Below the pieces are notes generated by a model. That model was given only the letters and a program-made list of their open reading frames with translations, had not been told where the DNA came from and ran no database searches. Source: Agathobaculum sp. NTUH-O15-33 (GTDB taxonomy: Bacteria; Bacillota; Clostridia; Oscillospirales; Butyricicoccaceae). Taken from it: a stretch of 64,000 nucleotides of DNA. Every line of letters begins with the position of its first letter. Within the stretch, counting starts at the first letter, position 1. The stretch covers positions 3,231,501 through 3,295,500 of the forward strand of contig NZ_CP136187.1 in NCBI RefSeq assembly GCF_033193315.1, read 5' to 3'. The translations under genes were made by a program, and so were the position numbers. Below, piece after piece: positions 61,776-64,000 of this stretch.

Positions 61776-62269
61776 CGCAGCTGACTGCGCAGCGATTCAG
61801 CGTTGGGCAGTTGCCCTTCGTTGACGAGGAAGAGCAAGACGGCGCGGGCCATGTGTTCCGCGGGCGGGGAATCGCCTGCTAGCGGGCGGTAGCGCTGCCG
61901 GAAGCGTCGCGGCGTGTAGCGGGCGGCTTGGAGCACACAGCGAAAGCTATCCGGCGGCAGCGCGGCGAGACGCAGCAGATTGCCGAAGGTTTGATCATCC
62001 GGGTTACATTCGTACTGTAAAAACGTCAGGGATGCGAGCGAGCGCACCTTGCACACGCGCAGCTCACCCGGGCCAGCCTCCGGGTTCACCCCCGCGTAGC
62101 AGAACATCAGTCGTGCGGCGAGCGAGCAGATATGATCCGTCTGTTCGGCGCGTGTGCTCTCGCCGAGCGGCAGCACGCAGGGGGTATCCCCGCACAGCGC
62201 ACGGCAGCGCAGCTTGTCCAGTAAACGATCCACCAGTTCTATACGGTTCTCAACCACGCTTACGTCCAC
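61772..62269 (-). CDS. Unidentified mobile-element protein
   Basis: 165 aa from GTG 62269, overlapping the ClpX-like gene end by 20 bp. Cys-containing N-terminus (LDKLRCRALCGDTPCVLPLG), a helical middle and VLQAARYTPRRFRQRYRPLA. Not recognised. Same operon as the ClpX-like ATPase and GIY-YIG-like protein, so it probably belongs to the same function. Confidence 0.6.
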   Translation of the reverse strand: MDVSVVENRIELVDRLLDKLRCRALCGDTPCVLPLGESTRAEQTDHICSLAARLMFCYAGVNPEAGPGELRVCKVRSLASLTFLQYECNPDDQTFGNLLRLAALPPDSFRCVLQAARYTPRRFRQRYRPLAGDSPPAEHMARAVLLFLVNEGQLPNAESLRSQLR

Positions 62270-63428
62270 GCGATCCGCCCCCTTCCAATTGCTCGACGGT
62301 GATGCGAATGCTCTTGCTCTCCGACATATCGAACAGCTGGCTTGCGATCAGCTGTTCCAGCCATCCGCGCAGACCACGCGCGCCCGTACTGGTTTCGTGG
62401 GCGAGTTCAGCTAATTTCGCGGCGGCGGCGGGCTCTAAGGTGAGATCTATGCCGAGCTGACTGAAAAACGCGCCGTACTGAGCCGCTACTGAGCCGTCTG
62501 CTTCCGTCAGGATGCGTACGAGGTCGGGAGCGCCCAGCGGAAGAATCGGTGCAAGCACTGAGATTCTGCCAATCAGCTCTGGTTCAACGCCGTAGGTCAT
62601 GAAATCAGCGGAAACGGCCTGCGTAATCAAGTTTTTCGTGTTTTCCTGCGCCTTGCCGAGCGGCTGACTGCCGAAACCGATCGCGCGCTCACCGCTGTGC
62701 AGCCGCGTGGAGATCACCTCGTCCAGCCCGGGAAACGCACCCGCGAAGATGAAAAGCAGGCCGGACACGTCAAGCTCTGCAGTTTCCTGCTTGTTTTCCA
62801 CCGTCACCACGCCGCCCTCCAGCATCGTCAAAAAGGCGTGCTGCGTACCGCGCTGGTACGCCTGCCGGTCGCCGCCGCCGTGCGCGGACAGCTTGTCAAA
62901 CTCGTCCACGAACACGACCGCGTGTTCTGCTTGGCTGCGGGTTTTGGCGGCGTGCAGTACATTGAAAACAATCTCCTGCACATCACGCCCCTTATAGCCG
63001 GTTTCAGAGAACGTTGTCGCGTCCACGCGGACGAAGGGCACGTCCAGCAGCTTTGCTGCGCATTGCGCGAGATAGGTCTTGCCGCAACCGGTCGGGCCGT
63101 ATAGCAGCACATGCGCGGGTGGTACAGCGGTGTTGCCGCGCAGCCGCTGCGCGTGCTTCCAAAGCGCGACGGACAGCGCCTTCTTCGCTTCTCTCTGACC
63201 GATGACCGACTTGTCCAACTCCTCCGCGAATTCACGCGGGGTTTGGGGAGCGGACATGGCTGGCTGCACTGCAGCTGGAACGGGCTTAGCGGAAAAACAG
63301 CGCAGCGCGGTTTCTGCGCAGGACTTGCACAGATAGATGTCTTTTCCACACTCCACTAGATTACCCATACCCGGCAATGCTGCCACCTTGCAGACCGCGC
63401 ACTGCTTGGGACGGCGCGCGCGGCTCAT
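62250..63428 (-). CDS. ClpX-like AAA+ ATPase
   Basis: 392 aa from ATG 63428. N-terminal zinc finger (CAVCKVAALPG then CKSCAETAL), AAA+ core with Walker A GPTGCGKTYLAQ, TFSETGYKGRDVQEIVFNVL (ClpX-type), Walker B VVFVDEFDKLSAHGG, sensor region LLFIFAGAFPGLDEVI, and a C-terminal small domain with GARGLRGWLEQLI. Like ClpX an unfoldase, but with a degenerate IGF-loop region, so partnership with ClpP is uncertain. Its stop and start overlap both neighbours. Confidence 0.82.
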   Translation of the reverse strand: MSRARRPKQCAVCKVAALPGMGNLVECGKDIYLCKSCAETALRCFSAKPVPAAVQPAMSAPQTPREFAEELDKSVIGQREAKKALSVALWKHAQRLRGNTAVPPAHVLLYGPTGCGKTYLAQCAAKLLDVPFVRVDATTFSETGYKGRDVQEIVFNVLHAAKTRSQAEHAVVFVDEFDKLSAHGGGDRQAYQRGTQHAFLTMLEGGVVTVENKQETAELDVSGLLFIFAGAFPGLDEVISTRLHSGERAIGFGSQPLGKAQENTKNLITQAVSADFMTYGVEPELIGRISVLAPILPLGAPDLVRILTEADGSVAAQYGAFFSQLGIDLTLEPAAAAKLAELAHETSTGARGLRGWLEQLIASQLFDMSESKSIRITVEQLEGGGSRGRKRG

Positions 63429-63952
63429 ATCGCCGCCTGCTTTCCTCGATGCGTCTTTTCGTAGGCGGATTCGAGGTATTTCTCCGGAATACCGTCCAGC
63501 AAGCACAGGCGCAGAGTTTCGGACACCTCGGTGTCGTGATCAAAGGCGTAGGCCTTCAAAGCGGCGATGAGCACGTTGTTTAAGTAGTAGGTGCGCCGGA
63601 TCATATCCGCTTCAGCGTATTTATGCACGCGGTCTATAGGCAAATCGAGACCAGCGACAGCCTGTAGGATCATCTCGCGGCTAATGCTGCTGAGCTGGGA
63701 CAGGCTGCCGTTGAACAGGCCGCGCGTACCAAGCAGATTCATGAGCGCCTGCTCGTTGGCGAGCGCGATCTCTTTGCTCGGCGAATGGTACAGAAAAGCC
63801 ACATCAAATGAAACACGCGCAGCGTGCGTGCTCATGCGGTGCGCCACATCAGCAGTGTAGCCGACATAGAAGGGCAGCAGTCCCATGTCATCGTCCAGCG
63901 CACAGAGCACATAGTTGTAAAATGGCGCATCCTGCGTGTCCAGAAACGACAA
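63425..63952 (-). CDS. GIY-YIG-like nuclease domain protein
   Basis: 175 aa. FYNYVLCALDDDMGLLPFYV and GYTADVAHRMSTHAAR follow the GIY-YIG pattern (YVL ... FYVGYT ... R ... H), and the Glu in EIALANEQALMN could be the metal ligand. Helical C-terminus. The stop overlaps the ClpX-like start (ATGA). GIY-YIG enzymes cut DNA; on this element the target is unknown. Confidence 0.6.
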   Translation of the reverse strand: MSFLDTQDAPFYNYVLCALDDDMGLLPFYVGYTADVAHRMSTHAARVSFDVAFLYHSPSKEIALANEQALMNLLGTRGLFNGSLSQLSSISREMILQAVAGLDLPIDRVHKYAEADMIRRTYYLNNVLIAALKAYAFDHDTEVSETLRLCLLDGIPEKYLESAYEKTHRGKQAAI

Positions 63953-64000
63953 TAACGAGCTGTTGTCCTTAACACTGTCGCGCTCAATACTGCAAATGTA
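63953..64000. other. Window edge, upstream region of the GIY-YIG gene
   Basis: 48 bases without a recognisable gene; CAGGACGATTG-like promoter elements could not be identified in so short a piece. Confidence 0.3.

Overview
The window looks like a chromosomal segment of a moderately GC-rich Clostridia-type bacterium (Oscillospirales-like is my guess from gene content: SLH-domain surface protein, AbrB-type regulator, glucose-family PTS, DUF6076 mobile-element protein, XkdK-type tail genes). It holds two phage-derived regions and one mobilizable element separated by short stretches of host genes. No rRNA, tRNA or CRISPR array was seen.

Region 1 (1 to about 25.6 kb, + strand) is the late half of a Mu-like prophage: Mor activator, holin, DUF3486 and terminase, a lone DNA methyltransferase, portal, gpF, protease/scaffold, decoration and major capsid proteins, sheath, tube, tail assembly chaperones made by a -1 frameshift, tape measure, baseplate, then a complete diversity-generating retroelement (DGR): Avd, template repeat (TR), reverse transcriptase and a target with a variable repeat (VR). 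TR and VR are 94 bp, differ at 12 positions, and all 12 are adenines in TR.

Region 2 (25.8 to 28.5 kb) is a sensor kinase and a LytTR response regulator facing each other.

Region 3 (28.6 to 42.5 kb, mostly - strand) is a PBSX/Xkd-type contractile tail cluster without terminase, portal or capsid, so probably a tailocin or a remnant. Its fibre gene ends in a shufflon: one expressed and three silent C-terminal cassettes with four copies of a short site, next to a tyrosine recombinase. Its hub protein is fused to M23 and 3D peptidoglycan-hydrolase domains. A Xre/ImmA pair at 43.4-44.2 kb is the likely switch.

Region 4 (44.2 to 57.3 kb) is host: a TIR/deoxyribosyltransferase-like protein, a divergent Xre/AbrB pair, an alpha-glucoside PTS operon (ChbG-like deacetylase, EIICB, GH4 6-phospho-alpha-glucosidase, RpiR regulator), an acetyltransferase, an OmpR-type two-component system, a small secreted protein and a large GLUG/SLH surface protein. 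Region 5 (57.5 kb to the end) is an integrative mobilizable element: serine recombinase, DUF6076 protein, MobC, relaxase, a candidate oriT, a ClpX-like ATPase and a GIY-YIG-like protein.

Twelve genes carry apparent single frameshifts. Most of those in the Mu-like prophage lie at CCWGG sites, so base-calling or assembly error is more likely than gene decay. The most notable content is the pair of unrelated receptor-binding-protein diversifiers (DGR and shufflon) within about 11 kb.
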